From: Sabellastarte sp. h YS-2021
Taxonomy: Eukaryota > Annelida > Polychaeta > Sabellida > Sabellidae
Length of the DNA: 64,000 nt
Assembly (NCBI GenBank): GCA_964017235.1
Contig: OZ024932.1
Span: 82,091,451-82,155,450, forward strand
Direction: 5' to 3'
Shown here: positions 20,651 through 33,247 of the stretch, piece after piece
Layout: each line of letters begins with the position of its first letter
Numbering within the stretch: the stretch's first letter is position 1
The notes under the pieces: model-generated
What the model was told of the DNA's origin: nothing
Databases searched by the model: none
What the model saw: only the letters and a program-made list of their open reading frames with translations
Program-made: the position numbers and the translations under genes

Positions 20651-21992
20651 AATATGCTATTCGGCTACTTTTTCCATAACTACATGGTGAGTAAATTGAG
20701 TGTCTATCCCAAAAGCTAAGTGAGTAATAGCTACTTTCTGACTTTTCAAGACCTCCCGTAATGAGTAAAATCACCTATAACTTGAAAACTATTGCATATA
20801 CAGAATTATGTGTAAATACGTTATTCAACTACTTTTGGCTCAGCTATAATATAGTAAAATTTCAGACCTGTAGCTAGGGACATCACGACTCCAAATATTT
20901 CATGTCGACTAATCGGTAAGTACTATTCGTGTCGACACCGAATAACCGTCAAATTAAAATAACATCCAAAAATCTTTTTTATATTGTAAAAAGCACTGAA
21001 AACGATAAATATGTTAAATAAAATGAAAATATATGTATATAACCTGTAAAAATGAATAAATTTGCTGTTTTCCTGCGATTTTTGCTTCGTTTATTTCAGA
21101 CAGGAAGCGGGCGATATAAGAGATATATGGTACTTCCGGCTTTACGTGAATGCATAAACAGTACAGAAAACGTGGCTGTTTTCGGATTTTAACTTATTTT
21201 ATGTGACATTATAGATATATTTGATGGATTCAGACCTTCTGCCATCTTTTACTACCTGAAGCGATTATTCTTACTTTAAAATATGAAACCGGAAAATATC
21301 ACTATTCTAACCGTTGTCGATTATTCGGTTAGTCGTGACGTCCCTACCTGTAGCTCATTGCATAGCTGAGTAATAGCTACTTTGAGGTTATCACTGTTGA
21401 GTAAATCAATTGTAACTTGAAAAGTATTGCATTTGGAGTATTTTGTGTAAATATTTTTTCTTCACGTAATTTTTGGTCAGCTATAACATAGTGAAATTGC
21501 AGACCTGTAGCTCATTACATAGCTAAACAATAGCTGTTTTCGGGTTCTCACTGTTGAGTAAATCAGTTGTAACTTGAAAACTTTTCCATTTACGGTATTT
21601 TGTTTAAATATGTTGTTCACCTACTTTTGGGTCAGCTATAACATAGTGAAACTACAGACCTGTAGCTCACGGCATAGCTGAGGAATAGCTATTTTCAGGT
21701 TCTCACAGTTGAGTAAGTCAGTTGTAACTTGAAAACTATTGCATTTACAGTATTTTGTTTAAATATGTTGTTCACCTACTTTTGGGTCAGCTATATCATA
21801 GTAAAATTTCAGACCTGTAGCTCATTACATAGCTGTGTAATCACTGTTGAGTAAATCAGTTGGCCCTTTAACTGATTGCATAACTGAGTAAAAGCTACTT
21901 TGAGATTCTTTCTGTTGAGTAAATCAGTTGTAACTCAAAAACTTTTTATTGGCCAATGTCTAGTACTACTGTGACGTCATTTCATTCATTAA
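20651..21992 (+). repeat. ~140-bp tandem array related to the H1 132-bp satellite
   Basis: Units contain TTCACCTACTTTTGGGTCAGC, CAGACCTGTAGCTCAT and GTAACTTGAAAACTATTGCA. The first two align with TTCACCTACTTTTGGGAGAGC and CAGACCCATAGCTAATTA of the 132-bp array. Units are more diverged and slightly longer. A hAT-like MITE (20875-21346) is inserted. The array stops where H3 copy 2 begins. Confidence 0.75.
20875..21346. mobile_element. hAT-like MITE (TAGGGACRTCACGACT family)
   Basis: Ends TAGGGACATCACGACT and AGTCGTGACGTCCCTA are terminal inverted repeats. Exact 8-bp duplications CCTGTAGC lie at 20867-20874 and 21347-21354. It is a 472-bp non-coding insert. An internal subterminal repeat GTCGACTAATCGG / GTCGATTATTCGG is also visible. 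Confidence 0.9.
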
Positions 21993-24900
21993 TTATATCC
22001 CCAGACGAAAGTCGGGGATATATTGGATTCAGGTCCGTCGCGCCGCCGCCGCCGCCGCCGTAGAAATTTCCTTGTGGACGCGATAACTCAAAAACAAATT
22101 AATATTCTTTTTTCAAACTTGGTACACATGTTAAGGGTGCCCAAAGGAAGATCCCTATTTTAAGGTGACCTTAAACTCCCAGTAAAAAAGAACTTATGGC
22201 CACCTTAAGGTCAGAAATTGGACTTTTGGCCACTTAAAGCCCTGTAGGTCACAAACTATGATGCTCAGCTGGCTGAAATTTTACCTGACAACACATTAAT
22301 ATGTTCTTAGTACATGTGCCGAAAATCACGACTTTAAGTTGAGGAGAAAATTGTGTTTGAGGCCCATAATTACCCCCACTTAGGGATTTTTTGCTATACT
22401 TTTCACATATTTTGCCCTATAATTTGGAAGTGGTAATTCTGATGAGTCTCAAACTGCGCTAGGTATAACTTTGATATGTAATCCTTGTCTGTAGAAAATT
22501 TTAGGGCTGTAGGTTTACCCAAAGGGGTCGACTTAAGGTCTCAAAAGTGCCCACAGAGACCCAATTTATACACTTTTTGCCACTTTCAAGCACTGTAGCT
22601 TTCAAACTATGTCTCTCATCTAAGTTAAATATCATCTGGGAATATATCTATGTGTTTTCTTATATGTGCCCCAACATTTAGGCCTTTAATAGACAGTTAA
22701 CCTGTGTATCAGGACCATAAACACCCACCCGAGTGACCCTTATAAGACATTTTTCACATCTTTTTCCCTGTAACTTGGAAATGGTAAGTCTAAGAAGTTT
22801 CAAACTGTATTAGATATATATTCTGTGTGTAATCTTAGTATGTAACAGATTTTAAGTCTGAAGCTTTAATTTTGAAGGTCAAATTGAGGTCTCTAAAAGG
22901 CTCCCAAAGACCCAATATTTGGACTTTTTGCTACTTTTAAGCCCTGTGACTGTCGAACTATGTGACTGATAGAGCTCAAAACCTATCTGGGAAGATATTA
23001 CTATGTTATTTATATATGTGCCAAAAATTAAGGCTTTAAGAAGACATTTAACCTGTGTATGAGGACCATAAATCCCCACCCGAGTGACCATTTTTAGACA
23101 TTTTTCACATATTTTGCCCTGTAACTTGCAAATGGTAAGTCTAAGAAGTTTCAAACTGTATTAGATGCATATTCTATGTGTAATCTTAGTATGTGACAAA
23201 TTTTAAGTCTGAAGCTTTAATTTGAAGGCCACATTTAGGTCTCTAGAAGGCCCCATAAAGACCCAGTATTTGGACTTTTTGGCAATTTTAAGGCCTGTGA
23301 CTGTTAAACTATGTGACTGATAGAGCTGAAATCTCATCTGGGAATACATTATTATGTTCTTTTTACATGTGCCAAAAATCAAGGCTTCAAGTAGACATTT
23401 AACCTGTGTATGTGAGGACCTTAAACACCCATCTGAGTGACCCTTTTAAGACATTTTTCACATATTTTGCTCTGTAACTTGGAAATGGTAAGTCTGAGAA
23501 GTTTCAAACTTTATTAGATACATATTCTATGTGTAATCTTAGTATGTAACAAATTTTAAGTCTGAAGCTTTAATTTGAAAGCCACATCGAGATCTCTAAA
23601 AGGCCCACAGAGACTCAATATTTGGACTTTTTGCCACCTTTAAGCCCTGTGACTGTTAAACTATGTGATTGATGGAGCTGAAATCCCATCTGGTAGACAT
23701 TTAACCTGTGTATGAGGGCCATAGACACTCGCCCAAGTGCCTTTTTGGACATTTTTTCCGTATTTTGCCCTGTTATTTGGAAATGCTTAGTGTGACAAGT
23801 CTTAAACTGTATTATATATAATTTTTGTTTGTTATGTATGTCCCCCCAAAAGTTTCAGATCTGTAGTTTAATTGCTAAGGTCTCTTTAACAATTGTAAAA
23901 TGCCCACAGAAACCCAATTTATGGACATTATGCCACTTAAAGCCCAGTAACTGTCAAACTATGTGGGTTATAGAGCTGAAATCTTTGAATTTTTAAAAGG
24001 AAATGCCTGTCTATTTAAATTTTGAATATTAATAATGTTATGGCTATCTTAGTCTTTTAAGAACTTATTTTTGTGTGTTATACCTCTGCTTGCTGAGTTT
24101 TTAACTTTTTAAAATGAAACTGGTTAAACGCTGGTTAAACATATTCAAGTAGACAAAATGGACACTTTAAGTGAGCTTTAAGTCCCAATATTAATGAAAT
24201 TATATCCGTATGTACTAAAACTAGGGGATTTTTAACCCTCAACTAGCCCAGTTTTATTCAACTTGCCTCAGTTAATTTTGACACAGCTCCTACAGTTATG
24301 AACTCATTTCAGTTGATAATCACATACTTAAAATTCTCAATTCTTTTTGTATTTGAGTACTCCTTTTATATAGATTGTTTGTTTACCATTTATGCTGTAG
24401 CACTCCATCTCTTTGTAGTCCTAACCCACATCCCCCACCTGGATTCCCCCCACCCACCTCTGGGACCTCCAGCTATATTGAGTGACACTAAATAAACAAA
24501 GGTATTTAATGATATCAGATGAGAAACAAAGAACTCAATGGGGTTGCAGATCTTGTGTAATAGTGAGAGAGGTGTGGAGAAGGGGAGAGGGGTGGGGGTG
24601 GGAGGTGGTGGGCTTCATTACATATAACACAAAGGGGAGTCAGAACTGAGATTGTGTCACATATTTAGGTTGCATATATATGGACCACATATATAGGCAT
24701 AGAGGAAATGAATAACTGAAAACAATTTGCAAATTCTAAAAATAATATAATAAAATAATAATATAAATAATTTTTTTTTAAATAATATTTTATTTGTGAA
24801 CAAATATAGAAACAGATATGCGCTTTTGGGATTATGAATTTTAGAATGGACATTGAATCATCAATCATTTAAATACTTTGAAGGAAGATTGAAAAGTATG

Positions 24901-25244
24901 ATGAGTTGAGTTAAAAATAATATTTTATTTGTCAACAAATATAGAAACAGATATGCTCTTTTGGGATTATTATTTTAGAATGGACATTCAATCATCAATC
25001 ATTTAAATACTTTGAAAATAGGTTTAGAGTTATCATTGCAGGAAGATTGAAAATATAATTTGAGTTATGTATTCGGCGTCTGGGGATACACCATCTTCCT
25101 TGGGAAGATATAAACAGAGTAGATTGATGTGCTGAAGTTCATATAATAATGGGTAATTATGTTTTAAAAAATTCCCGATCAAAACCTGTGGCGTGAGTGA
25201 TGACCTGTCTGGGGATATGTTGGCGCCGAGTTGGCCCAATCTAG
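21993..25244 (+). mobile_element. H3 Helitron-like element, copy 2
   Basis: It is near-identical to 10484-14172 along its length. It lacks the hAT-like MITE, has a shorter (GCC)n run and a shorter core (one unit is partly missing at about 23690), and has a small insertion near 24400. Ends are TTATATCCCCAGACG and the hairpin plus CTAG at 25241-25244. Left flank is the 140-bp array; right flank is apparently unique sequence. Short ORFs in both copies are shared non-coding reading frames. Confidence 0.8.
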
Positions 25245-26736
25245 TTTCTTTCTGGTTTACTGGTTTGACAAATGAGTAAGGCTACGACTACATATTACTC
25301 AAATATCTGTCAAGCTATGTGATTGGTTCATAATAAATGTTCTGTAAATAATTTGTCATGCTTCGATGAATGAATGAAGACACATACATGCGCAGACAAC
25401 GATTTTATGTTAACAGTGACTGTGTGATACACCAGCAGACAAATGAATATATATTTTAATTAGAGATGCGCAGACGACTTTTACACTGACTAGACCACTA
25501 GAAACCATTAAAAAGACTCTTTCGAGTATGCCAAAACAATAGGGAAAACAATAGTTTTTAGCACATACGGGACCTTACACAAAGGCAGACGTAGTGCCAG
25601 ACAAGCTTTTTACTTTATATAATATACTTTAATAAAAACATTTAAAAAAATCAAAATGGCAGAGTGTATACTATACACCTTAATGTACAGATATGTGCAC
25701 AAATATTATGAAGAATTTTGATATTTAAGGGCTTAAACAGCTGATTTAAAATCGCGGCCACAACTCAGTACATAACTTGAATCAAAGATTCAACTAATAA
25801 ACTGCATTTCTTATCTTTTCTTTGAAGAAATATATATTTTGTCTCTTCCGATAAAAGACAAATTTCTTTGGTCAGTAGTTGTTTCGAATGTTTTGCCTGT
25901 GGTACTCTATGCAGAAGATGAGTTAAAATTTCAACAAAAAGCACTGAAATATCACGAGAATACCCAAATTCTCGCGTGAATTACTGTTAGCTGGATGTAT
26001 CAAATAAACTCACTTCCATGTCTTTCTCACCCATTTCTAATATTTTCTATGAGGAAATATGTATGTTGTCGCTTCCAATAATAAACAAATTTCTTTGGTC
26101 AGTAGATGTTTTGACTGTTTTGCTTGTACAACATGTGCAGAAGACGAGTTACAAAAGCCACTGAAAAGCACTGCTACATTTTGAAAGCTATCGTCTGATT
26201 GGTCGATGGTAGATGTGATGACAATATTTGTTTACAATAATGGCTACCGCTTTTAGTAGTAAATCGATTGTCTACAGACATCGAATGGTTGGTCAAAATT
26301 CACTGTAGTAGCGATGATCGATCTGGAAAGAGTGTCCATCGATTCATCATTATCAATGAAAATTTCGTAATATTTAGTTACTTTACTTTATGTATCTAAA
26401 TATCCACATGATTTTTTAAATATTCTCTGCAGTTTCCTTAATAAATCAGCAGATTTATAACGAATTTTGGGTTTGTTTATATCTACTGCCATATTTACAG
26501 GAAGTGAGTGTTTTTGGTAGATTCTAAACATTGGAACACCGTTATTCCTACCGCATTGACATACACTTCATCCCAGAATGTGTTTTATGATATAACCAAC
26601 AATGGAATCGATTATGGTTCGATCATTGCTCAGAAAAATGGACGATTAATCGACCATACAACTTGGAGGCGATTCCCATCACTAACCGCTTTAAACCCCC
26701 TAATATGTTGAAAAACATAGCAATATACGTGGATAT
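25245..26736. other. Apparently single-copy non-coding DNA
   Basis: No convincing ORF, RNA gene or MGAT2 exon was recognised here. Two loosely similar segments (about 25840-25960 and 26040-26170, sharing CAAATTTCTTTGGTCAGTAG) suggest an old local duplication. Confidence 0.5.
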
Positions 26737-27253
26737 TAGTGCTGGGAGATCGCCCTGATTTTACCTGTCGATGTTCGTATTGGACATTTGTGACCAAACT
26801 TCGAACATTGCCGATTATGGAGTCAAAAGTGTAAACCAGACAGAAAAATCAAATATTAAATGATAAAAAGTATAATACACACAAATTACCACAAATATGA
26901 CCAAAATATAATCTAAAAGCCATTCACAGACGTCTCCCTCACTAACAGACCATGCTTGATGTATCCTCACTTGTGATTGGCTGATTTTATGATTACCTTG
27001 ACAACAGTTGGAAAACCCCAAGGTGTTTCTATTTACGTTATTTTTTTGCATTCACAGCTACTTTTGTGATTTTAACTAACGAGTATTTCAGATTTTTACA
27101 AAATAATATTCCAAATAGTGTTTTATTGTTACCAAAAGGCTACAAAGAATTGAGTTTAGCAAATATCGGTTCCCCATAAATTTTACCGATCATTGATCGG
27201 CAATGAGCCAACGAGCGATAATACCAAAGTTTACAAACATCGTCCCAGCATTA
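26737..27253. mobile_element. hAT-like MITE (TAGTGCTGGGA family), copy 2
   Basis: It has the same terminal inverted repeats as 5345-5852 (TAGTGCTGGGAGATCGCC and GTCCCAGCATTA). Exact 8-bp duplications GTGGATAT lie at 26729-26736 and 27254-27261. It is 517 bp. The body shares CACAGACGTCTCCCTCACTA and TGACAACAGT with the first copy but with many differences. Confidence 0.88.
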
Positions 27254-29038
27254 GTGGATATATCTTAGGTTAAAAGTTTCTGGACATCAGGACCGATGCA
27301 GTGCGCAATGTTTTCAGTCTGGAGATGAAATTTGCGGACACAGGCCGCCGGGTATTAACCGCCGATATCGAACACTGCTGTACACACACTATAGGTTCTA
27401 TATATACCTTGCTATTATCATTGAAAGTAACACTTGGTGTATCAAATTAGGTTCTAGTTATGGCAACTGTAAGTCAAACTTCTTGTTGAGTTAATAATTG
27501 TTCGGAGTTAGAAACTACTTCTACTTGTAACAATATTCCATTTATGGCAGTTCTAATTATACCAGATTTACTCTGCTATATATCACTATGGTTGATTTCA
27601 CTACAGGTACAAAAGGAAATCTGTTATATATGACAACTCACAAATTTTGTGAATTGTGTAACGACATCTTTCATTTGCAAAATGTAACCGACACATTATT
27701 TTAGTATTATGTTTGGTCGCAGATTGTTTATCTGCCTATAGTGAAGTGAAGTTTCGCTGCACTTTGCTTGGTTAATACTTGAATGGGTGACAATCCATTT
27801 CCTTTGAGAAATTCTTTACAGGTATCTGATTTTTTAAATACATTTAGTCTCTGATCACACCTGATCCCACTTAAGCACAAAGTCTTTCTTATAAAGGGTG
27901 CCCCCAATAACAAATTTCAAATAATCTCACACATGCTACAAATTGCACATTTGTTATTCTATTCTTACTAAGAGATACTTGCACAAGTGTTAGTATGGTA
28001 GACTATTGGTATAGGAGTTACTTAGAGCCTGAGGAACTGAGCTGTACAACTTTCATATACAAAAACAAATTGTGCCAAATGAATTAGTTATAGTCCGAAA
28101 ATGATTCAGACAACATGATGGTACTCTATCCAGTTCTCAACTCAGAATGCTCAGCCATTTATCACCTAATTACTTGTCTGTTTCTTCTGTTTTTTTTTGT
28201 TTTTTTTCTTTGTTCTTATGTTTTTATCATACCAGCATGTAATTGCCATGGAAACAAACAAGAACCCCACAAGTGCTAAATATTTCCAATTTTTTTCCTC
28301 ACAGTCAAGGAAGTGAACAGATGAGTAACAAGTATTTACATTGTAGACATGTTCGTTACAAATCATTTTGAAGGTAAGGAGTGACATTGCATGGACTGAA
28401 AATAATACTTCTCTGAGGAAAATGGGTGGAATGAGAAGCAGTATTGTGATTGAGTACACTTTTATAGTTACTCGGTACAGCAGTAAGTACTGTAAAAAGT
28501 AACCAGTACTACTCAAAAATCACATAAATTGGATTATTTACCAATAAATCACGTAAATTGGAAAATTTGTGAAACTTCTGATATTCAACAAGTCAGTGAC
28601 ACTCTTTTCTTCAAATTTGTACTCAGAATAGGCCAGCACTGTATTCTTTTTTTACTTGCTCTTTGTCAATTTGTGAAATTTTTTTTTTTTTTTTTTTTAA
28701 TTATGTGGCTAACTTTTGAAATTTCTCTTAACAACTGATATTTCCATTTTTTTATCATAGATGAAACTGTGATTTAGAGAAATTGACCATTCCACAAATG
28801 GAGACTCCAATAGGAGTTTCCACAAACAGAGACTGTTTAGTGGTTCAATGCTTGTTGGCGTCTCTTGGAAAATTCCCAATTCAACTAGTTTTCAGTAATG
28901 AAAATAATATTCAGATGAACTTGCATGAAATTGCACACACATAGTTCAATGCAACAGGTTTATTGGCAAAACAATAGAAACATGCACATGAAATGGAGAA
29001 TGTAAACAAATAAAACAACTAATTGAGCGCATAAATAA
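27254..29038. other. Non-coding, apparently single-copy
   Basis: AT-rich sequence with a T-homopolymer at about 28679-28699. No gene, exon or repeat was confidently recognised. Confidence 0.5.
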
Positions 29039-30684
29039 CTAGACCTACGCATCGGAGAACCAATGTAAATTTGTATCCACCGAAAAGACAACTCACCAAA
29101 GGCAGTGAACCATCGTTTCACCTTGAAGGAGAGGCCCAAGGTCAAATCTGAAAACATCAGAGAATTCCCAGCCCATGACCTCCTATAAGTTGGTTTCATA
29201 TTGCAAACCTCTAGGACCAATAATAAGCAAGTTATCAGCACTTATAAGTAGGGATGGGTCGGTATGGAAAGTATGTACATCGGGAGGTCGCCAATGCAAA
29301 ACCGTACCGATTCCGGGATTCCATGTTTTAGTAAACCTCAAACAAACCTGGACGTTTCCTCTTCACAACATCACAATAAAAGTGACCAAATGCACGAAAT
29401 AGGAGATAAAAGCTTATAATTTCTTCAGATTTCTTGTTTGTTCCCAATATTTTAAGTTTTCCTTCAATTATATGGACTGACAAGCGAGATTAAGGTGATA
29501 AATTGTCGTAACCAAAATATGGCCATTCTGCTCAACGTAATCGCAAGTACTGTATAAAGTCTGCAAATGAATGAAAATTGGGGATAAAACCTTATAAATT
29601 CTTCAGATGCTGATAAGCGAAGTGGCGGTTGTACAATTTCATCACAGTATTTCAGTAAAATCCTCTCGATACCGAGATACCGGACCTACCGACCCATCCC
29701 TACTTATAAGTTTGGCTATTATCGTTTGACCTTGAAGGAGGGGTCCAAGGTCAAATCTGACCACATCAAAAGATTCCTAGCCCATGATTTCCTATAGGTT
29801 GGTTTCACATTACAAACCTCTAGGACCAATAATAAGTGAGCTATAAGCACTTCTAAGTTTGGGTATCCTCGTTTGACCTTGAAGGAGGGGCCCAAGGTCA
29901 AATCTGAGCACATCAAAAGATTCCCAACCCATGATTTCCTATAAGCTGGTTTCACTTTGCAAACCTCTAGGACCAATAATAAGCAAGTTATAACCACTTT
30001 AAGGTTTGGATATTCTCGTTTGACCTTGAAGGAGGCGCCCAAGGTCAAATCTGACCACAGTAAATTATTCCCAGCCCATGATTTCCTATAGGTTGGTTTA
30101 CCATCCCAAACCTAGGACCATTAATTAACGAGTTATAAACACTTGTAAGTTTGGCTATCCTCGTTTGACCTTGAAGGAGGGGTCCAAGGTCAAATCTGAC
30201 CACTCCAAAAGATTCCCAGCCCATGATTTCCTATAGGTTGGTTTACCATACCAAAAATCTAGGATCAAAAATAAGGAAAACATAAGCACTTTTTATGACT
30301 GACGAAGAAATGTCTGTGGCAGCCATCTTGTTTTTTTTTCAAAATGAGGCCAAAAATGTTCTCAGTCGAGATTTTGTAATGAGGACCATACCCTGCGAAT
30401 TTGAGATCTCTACCTATAATAGCCTTTGCTCTAGAGGGCCACCAAAAGTCCTTGCTGAAAGTCAAAAAAACGCCCGTGGCGGCCATCTTGTTTTTCAAAA
30501 TGAGGCCAAAAATATTCCCAGGTAAGATTTTATGGTTATAAATATATCCTGCAAATTTGAGAAGGCTAGCTATAATATTTTTTTTGTTAGAGCGGTAACG
30601 GTGAAATGTCTCTACACACTGGGGCGGTGGCGGCGTAACGAAGCGAAATCCATAGTATCCACGGATGCTATCAGGTGGATACAA
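29039..30684 (-). mobile_element. H4 Helitron-like element, copy 2 (reverse orientation)
   Basis: In reverse orientation the 3' CTAG lies at 29039-29042 with a degenerate hairpin (ACGCATCGGAGAACC). The 5' palindrome lies at about 30654-30684. The core is about five 150-bp monomers (TTTGACCTTGAAGGAGG, CCCATGATTTCCTATAGG) in the inverse sense of 16790-18620. The 5' region includes the same GCCATCTTGTTTTTC blocks. It contains a hAT-like MITE. Confidence 0.75.
29249..29702. mobile_element. hAT-like MITE (TAGGGATGGGTCGGTA family)
   Basis: Ends TAGGGATGGGTCGGTA and TACCGACCCATCCCTA are perfect 16-bp inverted repeats. Exact 8-bp duplications CTTATAAG lie at 29241-29248 and 29703-29710. It is 454 bp, non-coding, and lies within an H4 tandem monomer. 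Confidence 0.93.
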
Positions 30685-31575
30685 TTATAGTCACTATTAC
30701 TAATCATTATAGTATATATATCACTGACATTAAATGTTTTTGAACTTGTCTCTCAAATACTGATTTCTTTACAAGATATGCAGGCTGAACTGTTTGTATC
30801 TACACGGAGACTATTGGTTATACAGGTACTTTGTGTGAACACATTGTTAATTCCTTCACTACTGTGCAAGCTTATATCTCACTAATAAACTACTAGAAAT
30901 GCTTTTTCACTGGTCTTTCATGTATTCTTTGGTTGATGAAACATGAAATAAAACTGCAATTGATGAACACAGATCCCTACTACTCCCTGTTTATACTAGT
31001 AGACGCAACTTATAAAATCAGTCAAGGCCACATGATGTTGTGAATCAAGTAACATGAAACTGTTCTCATATTTCATATAGACAATTAATTTCATTATTTT
31101 ATTTTATATAACTATTGTAAATACTATTTCAAGGCATCTATTTTTAACATTTACTCTAAAAAGTACTAGTATCTATTAGTAGTTGTATTAGTAGTTGTAT
31201 TTTATAAGTGGCTTTAGGATAAAAAAAATTTCAATTATTATATTAAAAGTACAAAAAACCAGCATGGACAATTGAATAATACTTTGTCACCATCATTACA
31301 TGATATGTTCAGAATATGAATAAAAATTCAGCAAGTTGTAAATCAGAACTGAAATAAGGATTGTCATAAAGCCAGAATTAGTTTGAATTTCTGCCCAGCT
31401 GAACACACATGGTGTATCAATCTAGGCAAAAAGAATGTGAAATACTGTTAGATATTACTGTAATCATATAGGACCCTTCACTGAAAAATGTCTTGTAAAT
31501 AGGCTTAAAACCTCAACAGTCAGCTGACAACATTCAAGAAATTGATGTACATTATAAAAATTGCAACCTGTTTTT
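30685..31575. other. Non-coding, nothing recognised
   Basis: AT-rich. A 42-nt stretch at 30781-30830 between an AG and a GT was inspected as a possible exon and did not resemble MGAT2. Confidence 0.5.
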
Positions 31576-32345
31576 GGGTGGGTTGCGTGTAACCAACCCA
31601 CCTATTAGATTGATGTGTCCGTCTGTCTATCCGTCCACATTTTCATTTCCGGATTCTCACTCAAAAACGCTTTAACCAATCAAATTCAGACTTAACAGGG
31701 ACATAGATCACCTTCACAGCTAGGTTCCTTTCGAAATTGGTGTAATTCCGTCCGTCCGTTTTTTGTCCGTTTGTCTGTCCGACAAAATTTCTGTTTCCGG
31801 ACTCTAACCCGAAAACAGTTGGTCCAATCGAATTCAAACTTGACGGGGAGATAGATCACCATCACAGCTAGGTTGCTTTCGAAATTGGTGTAATTCCGTT
31901 CGTTCATTTGTCCATTTTTTGTCTGTCAAAATTTCCGTTTCCGGACTCTAACTCAAAAACCGTTTTTCCAATCGAATTCAAACTTGACAGGGAGAAAGAT
32001 CACCATTATAGCTAGGTTCCTTTCGAAATCGGTGTAATTCCGTCTGTTTGTCTGTTTTTTGTCCGTTTGTCTGTCCGTCAACATTTCTGTTTCCGGACTC
32101 TAACCCGAAAACGCTGTTTCCAATCGAATTCCAACTTGACAGGGAGATAGATCACCATCACAGCTAGGTTCCTTTCAAAATTCATGTAATTCTATCCCTT
32201 TGTCCGTCAACATTTCTGTTTCCAGACTTTAACTCGTAAACGCTTTGTTGAATCAAATTCAAATTTGACAGGGAGATACAGCACCATCATAGATAAGTTG
32301 CTTCAAAATTGGTGTAATTCCGTCCTTTCGTTTGTCTGTTTATAG
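31576..32345 (+). mobile_element. H6 repeat element with hairpin head and ~140-bp tandem core
   Basis: It begins with an imperfect hairpin (GGGTGGGTTGCGTGTAACC, 31576 onward), then a GTCCGTCTGTC-type microsatellite. Four to five tandem units of about 140 bp follow, with TTTCCGGACTCTAAC, AATTCAAACTTGACAGGGAG and CACAGCTAGGTTCCTTTCGA. The order (hairpin, microsatellite, ACTCAAAAACG module, tandem core) parallels H1/H3/H5. The 3' end is not identified. Confidence 0.65.
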
Positions 32346-33149
32346 CATAGATACAATTATGTAACCTAGATTACAAGTTTTACATTTCTTAGTACGTCTA
32401 ACACATTCACCTTAACTGGGTGACCTAACATTTCTTTCCTTGTTTCTAAATGTAATTACAGCAGTCGCTAACCTTTTGGGGCATCTTTGTCCCTCTTGTT
32501 AATACATATCATAAAGTCAAGACTTCTTAATCAAAAATAGCACCAAACTATAATGTAATATCAGAGTGCCTTATCAGAATGCAGTTTTGTATTTCACGCA
32601 GACAGATGGTCAGATTGTTTTATTATTCTGTTTTTGCATTTATTTCATAGAACTGCCACGTCAGTGTCATTAATCCATTCCTTGTACAAACACTTTTACT
32701 GCAAAAGCAGCCAAACATCAGTACACCACTGTCAAAAAAAAAAAAAAAAAATTATCTTGATAAATATTTTGATTTGGCTGTGTATTACAATTCACAAGTA
32801 ATAGTTGCAGCTTCTATCATGAGTGTATAGTTTACTACTATGCAGTAAATACATCAAGGTCTCATGTTATACTCCCGGCACATCTGACATATTGAATCAT
32901 AATTTATTATTTCCAAAGTGTTTCTTTTTTCTATACATGGCTATCAAGATATCCTGTTACTTATTGCCAACATTTTGGTTTTGTCAAGCAAAAATTAAAT
33001 CAATTTTGTTATTTCTGTGTATATCTAATTAGAATGGACTCAGCAGCTGTTGGTTAAGTTAGTCTTTTTTATAACAATTTCAGACCAAAGATTAATGCCC
33101 TTTTCATGTTTATAAATAATTGAGCAGATGTTTTGTTGTCATGTTACAG
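32346..33149. other. Non-coding, upstream intron of MGAT2
   Basis: It contains a poly(A) run at about 32733-32751 and no recognisable exon. It ends with the acceptor of the first visible MGAT2 exon (TTACAG at 33144-33149). Confidence 0.5.
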
Positions 33150-33247
33150 GTGCTTCAGATATTCTACCCAGTCCCAATACAGCTGTATCCCAATGAATTT
33201 CCTGGGGAGGATCCTGGTGACTGTCCCAGAGATTCCAACAGGGAGAA
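33150..33247 (+). CDS. MGAT2: MGAT2 internal exon A (N-acetylglucosaminyltransferase II)
   Basis: This 98-bp exon lies between an acceptor TTACAG and a donor GTAAGT. Its translation starts VLQIFYPVPIQLYPN and contains FPGEDPGDCPRD, matching the part of Golgi GlcNAc-transferase II just upstream of the catalytic metal motif. The enzyme adds the second GlcNAc branch to the alpha-1,6 mannose of N-glycans, committing them to complex type. The exon starts in phase 0 and ends with two bases of a lysine codon; the first base of the next exon (37938) completes it. Earlier exons (transmembrane anchor, stem, nucleotide-sugar block) were not found upstream in this window. The identification rests on my recognition of family sequence, not on a search. 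Confidence 0.88.

Noticed and set aside
26236-26310. Short ATG frame (MATAFSSKS...) as a first exon
   Set aside because: It terminates after 22 codons without a convincing donor and shows no signal-anchor hydrophobic segment.
30781-30832. Candidate MGAT2 exon between an AG and GTACTT
   Set aside because: The 42-nt translation (AELFVSTRRLLVIQ) does not resemble the protein region expected before exon A.
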